Positions 10,098-20,747 of a stretch of 64,000 nucleotides of DNA are shown one piece after another; position 1 is the stretch's first letter, and each line of letters begins with the position of its first letter. The notes under the pieces are model-generated. The model was not told where the DNA came from, made no database searches, and saw nothing but the letters and a program-made list of their open reading frames with translations. Origin of the DNA: Cololabis saira (Eukaryota; Chordata; Actinopteri; Beloniformes; Belonidae); the NCBI RefSeq assembly GCF_033807715.1, contig NC_084601.1:17972690-18036689 (forward strand), written 5' to 3'. Position numbers and translations under genes: made by a program.

Positions 10098-11243
10098 GGC
10101 GCAGTACCGTGGCTGGCCACTGGAAAATCTTCTGAGTGCGAGACCTGGGGGTCGACGTCACGGCGCGCCCTCGGAGTTGGCGTGATGACGTCATCCGGAA
10201 GAGAGCAGGTGTCGGCGGGGCTGATGGCGTGGCAAGCTGGCATGAGATTGAGAAGTTGAGAAGTTTTTTCTTTTTGTTCATGCGGTGAAAAGGGACTCCT
10301 CCACCAGGCGGTGGCCCTATGGAGGGTGGCGACAGTCCAGCCCGAAACACCTGCAAAAGGCGGGCCGTCGGGGGCCCCTGCCGGGGCGTGGCTAGACCGC
10401 CAGCGGATTGCGCAGCCGGGGATTGCCCGCGTCCCCGCCGATGACGGAGGCGGGCCGGGGGACGGGGAACGCACCTGCGGGCGGGCTGCCGCGATCCTGG
10501 ATGTTGATGAGAGATGAAGCGGACGGGATGGACCACTCGTTTCTGGGTGTGTGTCGCTGGAGCGGGGTTTAAACGCGGGCTCCGCAGGTGGCTGAGAGAA
10601 AAGAAAAAGGGTTGGAGAACACGTGCGTTCCGGAGGAATAAACCGCCGCCGGAGCGGCAGACGACGTGGGAGGTCGGCGGGCTCTTGGCGGGACACCGGG
10701 GCGGACGGGGCGGCTCGGTCTCGCTGCGCGGCACCCCTGGGGGGGAGCGAGAGCGGCGGATTGCGCAACCTGCGCTGTCGGGTCAATGGCGGGGAACGCA
10801 GGAGAGGAGTCGGAGACCTGCGGCGACAATCCAGGATGTTCAGGAGAGGTGAACCGGACGGATGTGGATCACAGAGGATCCGGGGCTTGACCGGCTCGCC
10901 GGGCGGCTGTGGGGGCCCGGAAGAGCGGCGCTTCAGGCACGGCGACGGCTGAAGAGTTTTCCTCCTCCGGATCAGCTGGTGCATGTTGCTGGTGATCTCC
11001 TGCAAGCCGATCGTGGTCCGAAGGCGATAGCAACACGAGATCCATGATGCCTGAATGGGTGAGTAACTGTTTTCGAGATACGAGAGTGTGTAGTAGCGTT
11101 GACGTGCTGCCCGAGAGCCAGCGTGCATAGAACGAGAGCGAAGAGGAAGTGAAGGTTAGGCTGGTATTTGAAGGTTTGCCGGAAGAGGCGTGGTGCCGGA
11201 GGAGGCGTGGTTGAGGCGTGGTTGAGGCGTGGTCCTGCTCCCG
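8830..11243. repeat. GC-rich degenerate repeats of the DIRS-like element's 5' region
   Basis: Three kinds of unit recur. A block with CGACTGAAGAG, CGGGTGG and GGAAATC-like parts at about 8830-9110 recurs, diverged, at about 10,390-10,520 and 10,800-10,990. A unit of about 153 bp (GGAAGCGAAAGCGTTGGGAT in its middle) is repeated at about 9257-9409 and 9410-9562. Diverged copies of the CCCGGTGC unit lie at 9120-9240 and 9640-9840. A T26 tract is at 10072-10097. A 363-aa minus frame (11128-10037) is Pro/Arg/Ser-rich. By position it could be the decayed gag, but no domain is recognisable. A (GAGGCGTGGTT)n run of 3-4 units leads into the right terminus. Confidence 0.6.
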
Positions 11244-11439
11244 AAATTCGCTTGTTAAGCTCCAATTAATGGCCTAAGTCCAGAATACATCTCTGATCTC
11301 CTGGTCCATTATGAACCAATAAGAACCCTCAGGTCATCAGGATCACACCTAGTTTCTATGCCCAGAGTAAGGACAAAACACAGTAAGCCATTGATCAGCT
11401 TTAATGCTCCTCAACTGTGGAACAAACTCCCAGAATGTA

Positions 11440-12060
11440 TCACGGCTGCTGAGACAGAGACAGTGCTTTGAGAGACTGATTTTCCAGCACATCAAAGATC
11501 TCCCCTGCACACTTGACTCCCATCAGTTTGCATACCAGACAACAGAGGACACCATCACCATTGCTCTGCATGTTGTGCTGAGCCACTTGGAACAACAGTA
11601 GAGCTATGCCAAGATGGTCTTTGTGGGTTACTGCTCGGCATTCAACACGATCATTTTGGATATTCTGACCACCAAACTGGACACCCTGGGCTTCCCCCCA
11701 CTTACATGTACCTGTAACAAGGACATTCTGTCTAATGGATCCCAGAATGTGAGACTTCGCCCCCACAATTCCTCCATCTGCACACTGAGCACTGGTTCAC
11801 CACAGGGCTGTGTATTGACCCCCCTCCAACTGTACTGTCTCTAGACTTAACGGCCAAAGTCCAGCCCACAGAGACAACATCACTGTCAAATTCGCTGACA
11901 ACACCACAGTGGTTGGACTGATCTCAAAGGGATACGCGGCAGACTACAGAGAGGAGGTCCAAAAGCTAGCGAGCTGTTGCACAGTCAACAAGCTGGCACT
12001 GAACACCACAAAAACAAAGGAAATCATCACAGACTTCAGGAAAAACAGAATACCTCTTCT
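11440..12060 (+). mobile_element. LINE reverse transcriptase fragment (Rex-like)
   Basis: The frames, broken by stops, read QFAYQTTEDTITIALHVVL, then FVGYCSAFNTIILDILTTKL (RT motif with SAFNTI), STGSPQGCVLTPLQLYC, FADNTTVVGLIS and YREEVQKLASCC, NKLALNTTKTKEII. This is RT palm through thumb of a fish non-LTR retrotransposon. The catalytic FADD is changed to FADN. It abuts the end of the L2 directly. Confidence 0.7.
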
Positions 12061-12589
12061 CTTCTTTTCAAATATAACCTGTTCTAGATGTTTTAGCACT
12101 TTAATGTTAGAGATGATGACAGAGGGGGAAAGTGCATGCTGGCCACTGCAAAATGTCCAATTATATTAACAATAAGAAATATTTGGTTATAATATGATCT
12201 GGTGACTGTGAGGGTCAAGAACATTTTTCCACTGCTGTGCACAGATTATGATTGTTTTAGCTCCTTGGAGAATTATCACCCTTGAATACTGTACTATTAG
12301 GAATATGCTGGTCACACAAAATTAATACAAAATTCTGTAGAAGAAACTTTGCAATACAGTGTTATTACAGGACCAGGAAACTGTTAAAACATCACAAAGC
12401 CACTCCCATGCTTAATGGTTCAGAAAATTGGAATTAAAGACCTTTTTGGCCTTCTGTAGATAAATGTAAACATAAGACAACATATATACGTGAATCATGT
12501 AAGTAAAAGTTAACTTCTTTCAGTTCAAGGATTTTACATATCATGCAATAGAAAAAAATATCATCTGTTCTTTCCAAGGACATCTCTGA
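12061..12589. other. No supported feature
   Basis: AT-rich, low-information sequence. Short frames only. Confidence 0.35.
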
Positions 12590-12735
12590 TGTCTGTAGGT
12601 TAGTAGATAAAGTGGTCATCCTTCAGCTGGAAGGTTGCTGGATCAATCCCCCAAGTTCTCTAGCTCGTATGTCAAAGTGTCCTTAAGCATCATACTGAAC
12701 TACAGGTGTCCCCCAAGGTGTTCTTCACTTGCAAA
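12590..12735 (+). mobile_element. tRNA-derived SINE relic
   Basis: GTAGGTTAGTAGATAAAGTG resembles a decayed A box. AAGGTTGCTGGATCAATCCC holds a decayed B box (GGATCAATCCC). The following GTCAAAGTGTCCTTAAGCA is the conserved central block seen in many fish SINEs; compare AAAGTGTCCTTGGGAAAGAC on the minus strand of the better copy at 43315-43547. An A-rich region follows at 12744-12790. Confidence 0.55.
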
Positions 12736-12794
12736 CTGTTTTGAAAAAAAAAATGAAATAAAATAATCATAAAAATAATAATAAAACAATATTA

Positions 12795-13000
12795 ATAATA
12801 ATATTTATTAATTCTTTAAACTTTAAATCATGTTTTGAATCACCCTGTTGTTAAATTGTGTTATATAAACTTGCCTTTGCTTTGCCTTGCCTTGATCTTG
12901 TGCTTTTGTGTTTTTGTGACTTTGAAAGTGTCTTGCGTGCAGTCCCATCTTAAGAATAAGAATTCCTTTATTCATCTCACAGTGGAGAAATGTTTGTGTT
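12795..13000. mobile_element. LINE 3' tails: L2 (+) and Rex-like (-)
   Basis: TGTTATATAAACTTGCC followed by TTGCCTTGCCTTG (12859-12893) is the usual L2 3' end with its short tail repeat. AAGAATAAGAATTCCTTTATTCATCTCACAGTGGAGAAAT (about 12952-12991) is the antisense of the Rex-like 3' tail; the sense form is at 41030-41065. Both are short end fragments. Confidence 0.45.
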
Positions 13001-13003
13001 ATG

Positions 13004-13714
13004 CAATCAGAAGAAGGGGCAGGGCTAATTCATGCCAATGAAGGTCAAGTACTCAAAACCGAGTCCGATGACACCACCCACATGTCTTTATCACAACCCG
13101 TTCAAAAGTTATGGCAGAGAACAAGGACTATCAGATATCGACCAATCAGAAAAAGGGGCGGGGATAATTTGCACCAATTATGTTCAAGGACTCAAAACTG
13201 AGTCCGATGACACCACCCACGACTCTTTATGTCAAACCATTCAAAAGTTATGGCAGAAAGTAGGAACTATCAAATATGGACCAATCTTTTGACTGAGAAA
13301 AGTAATGCCCATCGTGGCAGGATCGAGACGCACATTTTGATGTATAACACACCTGGGTGCATGTTACGGTTCGGGACGCAATAACGGTCAAAGAAATGGC
13401 ATAAATTGTGCCAAAATTACACGATTAATTCAAAATGGCCAACTTCCTGTTCGGTTTCGGCCATGGCGCCAAGAGACTTTTCTTTAAGTTGCGACATGAA
13501 TACAGGTGTGTACCGATTTTCGTGCATGTACGTCAAACCGTTTTGTGGGGTTTGAGACACAAATTTTTCTAGGGGGCGCTGTTGAGCCATTAGGCCACAC
13601 CCATTAATGCAAACCATGAAATATCAAATTTATCTACCAGGCCTGGCTTGTGTGCAAAGTTTGGTGACTTTTGGAGCACGTTTAGGGGGGCAAAAAGGCC
13701 CTCATTTCGTCGAG

Positions 13715-13747
<33 letters not shown>

Positions 13748-13799
13748 TCCTAAAAATACAATAGGGCCTTTGCACTGTCAGTGCTCGGGCCCTAATAAA
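13004..13799 (+). mobile_element. Tandem-repeat element, copy 1 (5' truncated)
   Basis: The copy starts inside the roughly 140-bp repeat (CAATCAGAAGAAGGGGC) and runs through about two units and the unique right half to the end GTGCTCGGGCCCTAATAA. Just before the end, GCACTG and CAGTGC form a hairpin around one T, and an A/G run at 13710-13747 precedes it. Copies 2 and 3 are at 31527 and 60835. See the finding on a possible Helentron-type family. Confidence 0.7.
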
Positions 13800-14388
13800 A
13801 GCCTCAAATTGAGGTCTTTGGAATATTTTCTTTTCTTCAAAAGCCATTTCCTTCACAACGTCTAAACGATAAACAGCTCAATGGCTAAATATGTTCAAAA
13901 CTGTGCCAAAGTAAGACAGAATCACATTTTGAAAATCCCTGTGATTATCAGTCTGTCTTAAAATGCTTACAAGTACTACTTTTGTACATACAGAACATGT
14001 GAATTGTAAATGTAAATTTTCATCAAAGGATGTACAAACCTACCATAAAGCCTCCCAGGCTAAGTACAATAAAATCAGTAAGTAAAAGTACTTACAGTAA
14101 CCTTTAAAAATGTGGCTCTACTTTGAAAATGAAACAAAAAACAGCCAACATTGTCTTGGCCATAGCAAAATTAACAGTGATCACATTTCCTTGGTAATCA
14201 ATAAATCAGTGCTGCAACATTTGTTCAGAGAATTTTCTAAACAGTAGAAATCAAAAACTAAAGGAGCATTTGCATTAAAGCTGGTCTATCTCTTATGCAT
14301 GCCTAAAAATAACTCCTCCTATTCTCCTGAATACAAGCCATAGCACATAAACAGCATGCCGTTTTCTGATGAATTATTTTGACCCATC
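13800..14388. other. No supported feature
   Basis: AT-rich sequence without a recognisable gene or repeat. Confidence 0.4.
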
Positions 14389-14652
14389 TTACTTGTTGAG
14401 CTTGACACTCAGACTGACACTCGCGCATGTCATTGTCTTTGGTTCTATTGCCATGAATATTTTCTGCAGTGCATCGAAAATGTGTTTTAACTCACTGGGA
14501 TAGCTCAGGTTTAGAGCATAGATGAGGCCAACTAACATGGCATAACCACGTGCCAGTGTTGACAAGTCATTGGTGTACCAAAGTGAAGCCCTTCCCTGAC
14601 AATGTACAGATACAGACCACGACAGGCCCTGACAGACCCTCTCAAGTATCAC
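14389..14652 (-). pseudogene. C-terminal exon-like fragment of a fish multicopy protein
   Basis: The minus strand encodes 87 aa ending in a stop. The part YAMLVGLIYALNLSYPSELK, followed by HIFDALQKIFM, resembles the C-terminal end of a family of uncharacterised fish proteins I recall (MGLVYALNL.YP..LK.TFE..QKV type). Only this end is present. No splice acceptor is convincing, and upstream lies an unrelated piggyBac fragment. It may be a retained exon, a retrocopy or part of a transposon. Confidence 0.4.
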
Positions 14653-14772
14653 ATAAAAAATTGCCTCATACCCAATAAATTGACTTTTTACTTACAGAAA
14701 GAAAAAATAAATATTACTGCTTGCTTGCTCAATGTTAACCTTTGAGAAATAAATGAAGGCAAATAACTTGGT

Positions 14773-15747
14773 TTAGGTTGTGGCGGAAAAATTTAACAAC
14801 ATTTTAAAACTGGTGTCCAACCAGCTGAAACCTGTGCTGGCTGCACCCCTGTACACTTCGAAGCGGTACATGTATCCTGAAGCGCCTGCCCTTGCCCAAA
14901 TTTTCACACCCCAGGGTTTGGGTTTTTTGGGGATGTATTGCTTGATAGACAATTTGCCTTTGAAGGGCATGATCATCTCATCTATGGCTTGAAACTCCTC
15001 AGGACCCACAGCATAGAGGAAATTTACTTGAAGAGTATCTAGCACTGGTTTTATTCGAAACAGTTTATCGTTTCCTGGATCCGGTGAGGAGGTGTCTGTA
15101 AAGTGAAGGTATCGGAGAATGTCCTCGAAACGGTTCACTGCTATGGCATCAGCAATCAAAGGTAAACGGAGTCCCTGTTCAGATGACCAATACATCCGTC
15201 TCCGTGGGTAGCGGTAGCGGATGAAGGTCATGACTAAGTTTATCCCAAGGAATGCCTTCATTTCTTCTGCTGTAGCATTCAGGTTCTCCCTTCCCTTCTG
15301 GAGGGCATAGATGTTGGTGTGGTATGTCATATCATCTATGAGTTATTCTGGGAAGAGGTGCAAGAAGAATTCCAGGGGCTCAGTTGCGTGAACATTTAGA
15401 CTCCACTTTCCCAAGAAGTCCGGTAACATTCCCTCACATGGATTGTCCTTTACTTTCCAGGTGTGTCTTTTTTGTTGTTTTTTCTTTGCTTTTGCGGGTG
15501 GTGCTGGTGTGTCAACAGATCCCCCTGCTTCCACACCAGGTTCTGCTGCTATTTCATCTGGGCTTTCTTCCTCCACATCCTCTACATCCAGTCCTTCCTC
15601 CTCAGATGCACTTTCACATTGATCTACAGTTTTTTTACTTGGCAACCACTCTTCATCCCTGCTGTCACTGTACTGTGAATCTTCTGAGTCATAAGGCAGT
15701 TCCTGCACAATTCTGTAGGCCTTTGCTGGGCCTGGCATGCCCGGCAC
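14773..15747 (-). pseudogene. piggyBac-type transposase, N-terminal half
   Basis: The first part (15747-15343) is acidic (YDSEDSQYSDSRDEEWLPS), then basic and Lys-rich, then reaches FFLHLFPE. An in-frame TAA at 15340-15342 interrupts the conserved FP-(D/E)-LID-ID segment, and the frame continues MTYHTNIYALQKGRENLNAT and AFLGINLVMTFIRYR. Further on come MYWSSEQGLRLPLIADAIAV, RFEDILRYLHFTD and EEFQAIDEMIMPFKGKLSIK. AIDEM holds the first catalytic Asp of the DDE_Tnp_1_7 domain. KPKPWGVKIWARAGASGYMY follows. After about 15 more family residues the match stops at 14775. The second and third catalytic Asp and the C-terminal Cys-rich domain are missing. Together they would be about 320 aa; complete enzymes are near 550-600 aa. 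Confidence 0.85.
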
Positions 15748-16158
15748 TAGCCTGTAAAATATGAATTGTGTCTGTTACTCATAATTAGGGTGGCGACCAG
15801 CAACCCTGCTCATAATGAACAATACACAAAACATAGATATTGATATATACAATGCAGCTTACATTCTAATAGCATAAAATGTTGATTTATACAAAAGAAA
15901 ACTACTTCATTTGAAGCATTGTCAAGAGTGATAAACTGTCAGCAATTGCATGTATTGAAGTAAAAATAAAGCCATTGATGCATGCAGTCCACTTGAGTGG
16001 ACATCTGGAAAATCGCGATTCCCTCCCAATCTAAAATCAATACTTGGAAATTTTCACAACTATAGTGATTAATAGGTGTTACTTGATGTTAAAATATTTT
16101 TTTTACCTGCAGGAGTCTCCTACTGCAGAAGTTTTGAGCAGAAATCGCTGAGGTGCTG
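15748..16158. other. Upstream flank of the piggyBac gene, possible element end
   Basis: GTCCACTTGAGTGGAC at 15988-16003 is a 7-bp hairpin around TG, a form I associate with subterminal repeats of piggyBac elements in fish. No TTAA-flanked terminus could be fixed, so the element's right end is not located. Confidence 0.3.
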
Positions 16159-16160
16159 TG

Positions 16161-16324
<164 letters not shown>

Positions 16325-16325
16325 T

Positions 16326-18567
16326 AATGTAGTACATCTTGTAAGAGATTACCTTTTGCTCACACACTGACTTTTATAGTTTGCGCGGCAACAACGTTAG
16401 GCACATTCTATGTGACAAAGCACAACACATACAGAAACATGTGCTCTCTGCACATGGATTTCAAAGCCTGCACAGCAAAATTCCATTTACTTGTCTAAAA
16501 CACCCTCTTTGATATGCTGTGCATGATTGCCTGCTGAGGTTAGCAAGCGGATCACATCTATTACCTTGCTAATTCTACAGCTTGGCCTTTGCATAATAAG
16601 ATGCATTTCTTTGAAAGGGTGCAGGAGGGTGGAGAAGGGGGATATAAGAGGAGAATGGAGACAGGGTAAGTAATCAAAACATCTTGGCAATGACTTAATG
16701 AGTGAACCTCGCTTTTGTGATATTGGCCTCAAATGATAATTGGGTTACTGAAAGTGTTTTTTTTTCACTTCTTTGGTTCCTTCTTGATGACAAAATAGAA
16801 TATTTCCACTAATTTTCACCACCTTAACTCCTACCACATGTGCCAATCATTATATTTTTATTTAAGTGTGGCTAATAGCACTATAATCTAGTGGTGACTA
16901 TTCCTACCCATCCATACCCATCCGTTATAAAGGGCAAGAAAACCCACATATCAAAAAGTAAATTTCCCCTCCAGACTGCAAAGACCAGGAACCAATTGGA
17001 TACAGCTGTTGAATTCAATAAGTCTTATTTTACAAAAGTTAAAATACCGAAAAATAAAAAATAGATAAAAACAACTTGTTCAGCATCAAACCATATCATA
17101 AGAACACATTATAAAAAAGGGCAAGAAAGGGGTCTAGAAAAATTTGCTTAAGTGCTGCTGGAGATAAACACAAGGCTAATGATGATCCTTACTTTGTGAC
17201 AGGTGACAGACAAACCAGGGCAATACCCTGCTTCAGCTGTTAAATGTTAAAAATACAATCCAACACCAAGTCAGAAAAACCTACAGTGCAGATTTATAGT
17301 GAAGCAAGATGAAATTTAAATCCCATCAAATAATGTTTAGGCCGTTAAAACAAGAGCCACTGCTGCAGCAGTGCGGATACATGAAAAATAAAAACACAAA
17401 AGACCTACAAAACAACCCAAATGTTGACTCTACAAACATTTAAGACACTCATAAAACCAGCCAATCAAGATGAAGAGATACCAAAAAAAGACTTGCATGC
17501 CAAACTAAGGGCAAAGATTTCTTGTGGGCTACATAAGGAAAAAGAACAAGTTTCCCTTCACACCAGATGATTGTTTCTTTAACAATATAAATACATTCAG
17601 TTTTCATCAAATGATCCATCGGCAAGTAAAGACTGGATCTCTGCATTGAAAATCAAAACCTAACAACAGTTTAAGGCCTTTACATTATTGTTTGTTACAC
17701 TGTTTGACATTAAAGATAAGATGTAGAATGTATTTGAATCTAATAATATAAAAGCAAAATCACTCTCCCCAACTTTAGAAGTTCCAGGGGTGCAGTAAAA
17801 ATGACTGTGGCCCTGACAAAATGTGAAACGCCCACCTGAGTACACAAGTAACCTGTTGTTTCAATGTGGCTGAAAAGTGAGAATGAGAAGAGTGTTCGTT
17901 GTGGATATTAACTGCTCAGTCAGATTTAATAAAAACACAATGACTCCTATTTCATTTAGTTGTGGATGTGTATTTAGTCCTTGATAAGATTCCTAAACTA
18001 AGTCGTCAAAAAATGGATAGAAAAAAGTTTCTAGGCTTACAAACATGAAACTTGATAGTGGACTTGGGAGTGATCATTATAATGTAAAATCACTGTACTT
18101 CCAGATTTTGTTTTGCTGCTTCTTTGACTAAATTTAAGCTAAATAAAATTACTTGATTAGTTTACGTGATGATATGAAATGAAGCTGTTCCGGTGCAGAA
18201 CAAGAAATATGAGAACATGGCCAGTAGATTTCTTCGATTGCCTTTAGAAAAGATAAACATGTTGCTATTGTTGTGGATAAATCTGGTGTCAGATGAGACA
18301 GCAGATAATGTTGTGTGCAGAATTTAGTAAATACCGCAGCAGGAAAACAGGCCCAAGTTGCCCAACACAGCTATCACCAAGATCTGCATAAGTTATCTTG
18401 TCTTTGGGGCCTTGTGCCCAAGGTGATGTGATGGAAGTTATCCAAGTATATTGTTCACATGATATGCTCATGCTAAGCACCTGGTATGTGAATATGTGTT
18501 AGCTACTGCCCATTCTGTGAAGAAATGTGTGGCTTATCATGTCATTATGTAGTTCTCAGGAAACTTT
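16326..18567. other. No supported feature
   Basis: About 2.2 kb of AT-rich sequence without recognisable gene, LINE or TIR element. Open frames are under 85 codons and match nothing I know. Confidence 0.4.
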
Positions 18568-18572
18568 GAAAG

Positions 18573-18910
18573 TGTCAGGGTTTTGACACTTCCTCCCAGT
18601 TTTAGTTTCAGTTCTGTCTTGCCCCGCCTGTGTCCCATCTGCCCTGATTGTGTCCGCACCTGTGTCTCGTCTTGTCTCGTTATCCCCTCAGTATATCTTG
18701 TCTTGTCATTCCTTGGTTCCCTGTCGGTCCGTACTGTTCTCTCCTCCATGTCTCCTCGTGTTTTGGTCCTGATCCTGTTTTTGTATTTATCCTGCTCTGC
18801 AGCGCTTTGCTTTACCTTTTTGGATTAAAACCCTTTTGTTTTTGAGAACTCCTGACTCCAGCCTCCCTCTGTCTCCTGCACTTGGGTCCTTTACCAACCA
18901 AACCATGACA
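18573..18910 (+). repeat. 5' LTR, 338 bp
   Basis: Contains GATTAAAACCC near 18823 as the likely poly(A) region and the GCAGCGCTTTG block shared with the old LTR fragment at 4570-4797. No strong TATA box is visible. Confidence 0.93.
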
Positions 18911-18926
18911 GAACGGACCGACCGGC

Positions 18927-20747
18927 ATGGACCCAGCGGGAGAGTATATTACTCTTTTTGAGTTCTTCCGCCGAGAGGCAGAGAAAAATGGGGACCCCTT
19001 TCTGGGAACCTGCCAGGCTCGAGGCGGGCCCGGGGGTTCTCAGCCCCAGGGGAAGCGACGGCGTCAGCGCCAGCCCCAGCCTGTTCCGGTGGGGGCCCTG
19101 GACGCACCTCTTCCTGTTCCCGAGGTGGTCCTGGACGCATTCCAGCCTGTTCCCCCCTTCTGGGGAACACGCCTGGCTCGAGGCGGGCCCGGGGGTTCTC
19201 AGCCCCAGGGGAAGCGACGGCGCCAGCGCCAGCCCCAGCCTGTTCCTGCTCCAGCGGTGGTCCTGGACGCATCGCTCCCTGTTCCTGCTCTAGCGGTGGT
19301 CCTGGACGCATCGACCCCTGTTCCTGCTCCAGCTCCGAGGACCCGTGCCCCCCCTCAGCCAGCTCCGAGGACCCGTGCCCCCCCTCAGCCAGCTCCGAGG
19401 ACCCGTGCCCCCCCTCAGCCAGCTCCGAGGACCCGTGCCCCCCCTCAGCCAGCTCCTAGGACCCGTGCCCCCCCTCAGCCAGCTCCGAGGACCCGTGTTC
19501 CCCCCCAGCCCGCCCTGGATGTGGACTGTGGGGACATCTGGGATCTGTCCCTTGAGGGGGGGCCAGCGCCCCGGACCCGGGTACCCCCGCAGCCGGCACC
19601 TCGGACCCGGGTACCCCCGCAGCCGGCACCTCGGACCCGGGTACCCCCGCGGCCAGCGCCCCGGACCCGGGTACCCCCGCAGCCGGCACCTCGGACCCGG
19701 GTACCCCCGCAGCCGGCACCTCGGACCCGGGTACCCCCGCAGCCGGCACCTCGAACCCGGGTACCCCCGCAGCCGGCACCTCGGACCCGGGTACCCCCGC
19801 AGCCAGCGCCACGGACCCGGGTCCCCACTCGGGCAGCTCCGGGGATCCTCTGCCCCCCGACGCCGGCTCCCCGCATCCTGTCTGCTCCTGTTCCGGTTCC
19901 CCGCATCCTGTCTGCTCCTGTTCCGGTTCCCCGCATCCTGTCTGCTCCTGTTCCGGTTCCCCGCATCCTGTCTGCTCCTGTTCCGGTTCCCCGCATCCTG
20001 TCTGCTCCTGTTCCGGTTCCCCGCATCCTGTCTGCTCCTGTTCCGGTTCCCCGCATCCTGTCTGCTCCTGTTCCGGTTCCCCGCATCCTGTCTGCTCCTG
20101 TTCCGGTTCCCCGCCTCCTGTCAGCCCCGACTCCGGCTCCCCGCCTCCTGTCAGCCCCGACTCCGGATCCTGAGGCGGTCCCGCAGTCCTCTGTTCCTGA
20201 GGCGGTCCCGCAGCCCTCTGTTCCTGAGGCGGTCCCGCAGTCCTCTGTTCCTGTGGCGGTCCCGCAGCCCTCTGTTCCTGAGGCGCTCCCGCAGCCCTCT
20301 GTTCCTGAGGCGCTCCCGCAGCCCTCTGTTCCTGAGGCGGTCCCGCAGCCCTCTGTTCCTGAGGCGGTCCCGCAGCCCTCTGTTCCTGAGGCGGTCCCGC
20401 AGCCCTCTGTTCCTGAGGCGGTCCCGCAGCCCTCTGTTCCTGAGGCGGTCCCGCAGCCCTCTGTTCCTGAGGCGGTCCCGCAGCCCTCGGTTCCTGAGGC
20501 GGTCCCAGAGCCCCGTCAGGTTCCCGAGCCCTGTCAAGTCCCCGAGCCACACCAAGAATCCTCGTCACGCCCCCCGCCAAGACCCAGGCCTAGGCCTCGG
20601 GGACGCCCCCCCGAGCTGTCTCGCTGGTCTGCCCGGTCCCGAGGTCGGCCCCCGGAACTTTGGCCGTGTGTGGCTTGGGCCCTCCTCCAGGCCCCCTCCG
20701 CCCACCCTGGGTTAGGACTCTGGGGACATCTGGGATCTGTCCCTTGA
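18927..20747 (+). CDS. Proline-rich tandem-repeat ORF of the LTR element (606 aa)
   Basis: Start ATG at 18927 has a good context (GGCATGG) 16 bp after the LTR. The first residues, MDPAGEYITLFEFFRREAEK, resemble a Gag-like beginning, and MDPA starts are common in fish Gypsy gag as I recall. The rest is low complexity: a 65-70 bp block repeated at 19015 and 19185, then decapeptides RTRAPPQPAP (about 5), RTRVPPQPAP and variants (about 9), RILSAPVPVP (about 8) and the nonapeptide PEAVPQPSV (about 12), and an Arg/Pro-rich end. No zinc knuckle, protease or RT. All array periods (30, 30, 30, 27 bp) are multiples of three, so an open frame is expected even without selection; other frames on both strands are open too. 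It may be expressed, but its function is unknown. Confidence 0.5.
   Translation: MDPAGEYITLFEFFRREAEKNGDPFLGTCQARGGPGGSQPQGKRRRQRQPQPVPVGALDAPLPVPEVVLDAFQPVPPFWGTRLARGGPGGSQPQGKRRRQRQPQPVPAPAVVLDASLPVPALAVVLDASTPVPAPAPRTRAPPQPAPRTRAPPQPAPRTRAPPQPAPRTRAPPQPAPRTRAPPQPAPRTRVPPQPALDVDCGDIWDLSLEGGPAPRTRVPPQPAPRTRVPPQPAPRTRVPPRPAPRTRVPPQPAPRTRVPPQPAPRTRVPPQPAPRTRVPPQPAPRTRVPPQPAPRTRVPTRAAPGILCPPTPAPRILSAPVPVPRILSAPVPVPRILSAPVPVPRILSAPVPVPRILSAPVPVPRILSAPVPVPRILSAPVPVPRILSAPVPVPRLLSAPTPAPRLLSAPTPDPEAVPQSSVPEAVPQPSVPEAVPQSSVPVAVPQPSVPEALPQPSVPEALPQPSVPEAVPQPSVPEAVPQPSVPEAVPQPSVPEAVPQPSVPEAVPQPSVPEAVPQPSVPEAVPEPRQVPEPCQVPEPHQESSSRPPPRPRPRPRGRPPELSRWSARSRGRPPELWPCVAWALLQAPSAHPGLGLWGHLGSVP
19336..20510 (+). 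repeat. Four consecutive minisatellites inside the LTR element
   Basis: Array 1 (19336-19505) has a 30-bp unit around AGCTCCGAGGACCCGTGCCC. Array 2 (19561-19830) has a 30-bp unit around CTCGGACCCGGGTACCCCCG. Array 3 (19868-20165) has a 30-bp unit around CCGCATCCTGTCTGCTCCTG. Array 4 (20170-20510) has a 27-bp unit around CTGAGGCGGTCCCGCAGCCC. Units within an array differ at few positions. Confidence 0.95.

Larger units (their letters stand above)
5998..11243 (-). mobile_element. DIRS-like tyrosine-recombinase retrotransposon, decayed, inserted in the L2
   Basis: The L2 reading stops near 5995 and resumes near 11260. The intervening 5.2 kb carries, on the minus strand, an RT/RNase H region (7960-6512) followed by a tyrosine recombinase (6520-6108), the order typical of DIRS-type retroelements. 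Its ends form an imperfect inverted repeat: AGCAAGGACCACGCCATCAA at 5999-6018 against the reverse complement of the right end, AGCAGGACCACGCCTCAA. The 3 kb upstream of the RT (8.1-11.2 kb) is GC-rich and occupied by minisatellites and degenerate repeats where gag and the RT start should be. A (GATGRC)n array splits RNase H. No TSD is apparent, as expected for recombinase-mediated insertion. It is not functional as read. Confidence 0.75.
3369..11435 (+). mobile_element. L2-type LINE relic, interrupted by three insertions
   Basis: Parts in order: endonuclease (about 3480-3960, with LNVRSLAGK, FLTETWL and later NIHVDN), the endonuclease-RT linker (about 4955-5385), RT start (about 5390-5750, YRSISNLPFLSKVTEKAVF), then a jump by deletion to the C-terminal segment (SELDYCNTVL and QLQLVHNTAGKVL, 5775-5905). 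The last codons (LNGLSPEYISDLLVHYEPIR) are only found at 11265-11330, on the far side of the DIRS-like element. A Harbinger-like piece (3965-4400) and an LTR fragment (about 4570-4797) split the endonuclease side. Many stops and frameshifts mean it is long dead. It serves as the landing site that dates the others as younger. Confidence 0.75.

Noticed and set aside
10037..11128. 363-aa minus frame as an intact gag
   Set aside because: Pro/Arg-rich with a poly-Lys run coded by the T26 tract and internal degenerate repeats; no gag motif, so only listed as a possible decayed region.
19345..20715. 456-aa plus frame and 374-aa minus frame in the LTR element
   Set aside because: Alternative frames of the same 27/30-bp arrays as the 606-aa frame; they lack the start context after the LTR.
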